A stretch of DNA of 5,548 nt, taken from NCBI GenBank assembly GCA_021200075.1, contig JAJQGZ010000167.1:1-5548 (forward strand), in the 5' to 3' direction. Positions 5,537-5,548 of the stretch are shown here, in pieces. This DNA is from Clostridiales bacterium. GTDB lineage: Bacteria; Bacillota; Clostridia; Oscillospirales; Acutalibacteraceae. Numbering within the stretch: position 1 is the stretch's first letter; every line of letters starts with the position of its first letter. Under the pieces are notes generated by a model that was not told where the DNA came from, did no database searches, and saw nothing but the letters and a program-made list of their open reading frames with translations. Both the position numbers and the translations under genes were made by a program.

Positions 5537-5543
5537 CCTCCCT
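5537..5543 (-). promoter_or_regulatory. Ribosome binding site of the lipoprotein gene
   Basis: On the minus strand the sequence AGGGAGG stands 6 nt before the ATG at 5530. It is close to a perfect match to the anti-Shine-Dalgarno sequence and fixes the start, which also gives a complete lipoprotein signal peptide. Only 18 nt upstream of the gene are in the window, so the promoter cannot be seen. Confidence 0.9.
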
Positions 5544-5548
5544 AATTA

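Noticed and set aside
1..5548. CRISPR array, tRNA or rRNA gene, insertion sequence, or phage/defence genes
   Set aside because: No spaced repeat array, cloverleaf, terminal inverted repeat or transposase-like or defence-type protein was seen; the window is almost fully covered by five ordinary genes.

Overview
The window reads as a compact, single-direction gene cluster from a low-to-moderate-GC member of the Firmicutes, most likely a gut-type clostridium (Oscillospiraceae/Ruminococcaceae-like). This is inferred from strong GGAGG-type ribosome binding sites, AT-rich intergenic gaps, a lipobox lipoprotein signal, and the DUF1385–prmC gene pair, which is typical of Firmicutes. No species can be named from the sequence alone.

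All five genes lie on the minus strand and are transcribed from high to low coordinates. The first (5530 to 4223) is a Ser/Asp-rich lipoprotein with repeated D-x-D-x-D-G loops of the FG-GAP/VCBS beta-propeller type. A 61-nt gap leads to an OmpR/PhoB-type response regulator (4161 to 3448). A 65-nt, very AT-rich gap leads to a membrane sensor histidine kinase (3382 to 1850). The kinase is followed after 3 nt by a DUF1385/YqhQ-family membrane protein (1846 to 878). This overlaps by 4 nt (ATGA) the start of prmC (881 to 54), the release-factor glutamine methyltransferase. The last 53 nt (53 to 1) lie beyond prmC and may hold the leader of the next gene.

Functionally there are two halves: a signalling unit (lipoprotein, regulator, kinase) and a housekeeping unit (DUF1385 and PrmC). 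The kinase–DUF1385 and DUF1385–prmC junctions are so tight that the two halves are probably read from one message and translationally linked. No convincing intrinsic terminator or strong sigma-A promoter was seen between the genes, and the main promoter probably lies beyond position 5548.

No dramatic new system is visible. The points most worth following are the lipoprotein as a possible extracytoplasmic partner of the kinase, three 11-bp-period direct repeats between regulator and kinase that look like an OmpR/PhoB-type operator, an 11-bp duplicated motif flanking a small hairpin at the end of the lipoprotein gene, and the linkage of a sensory system to translation-termination maintenance.
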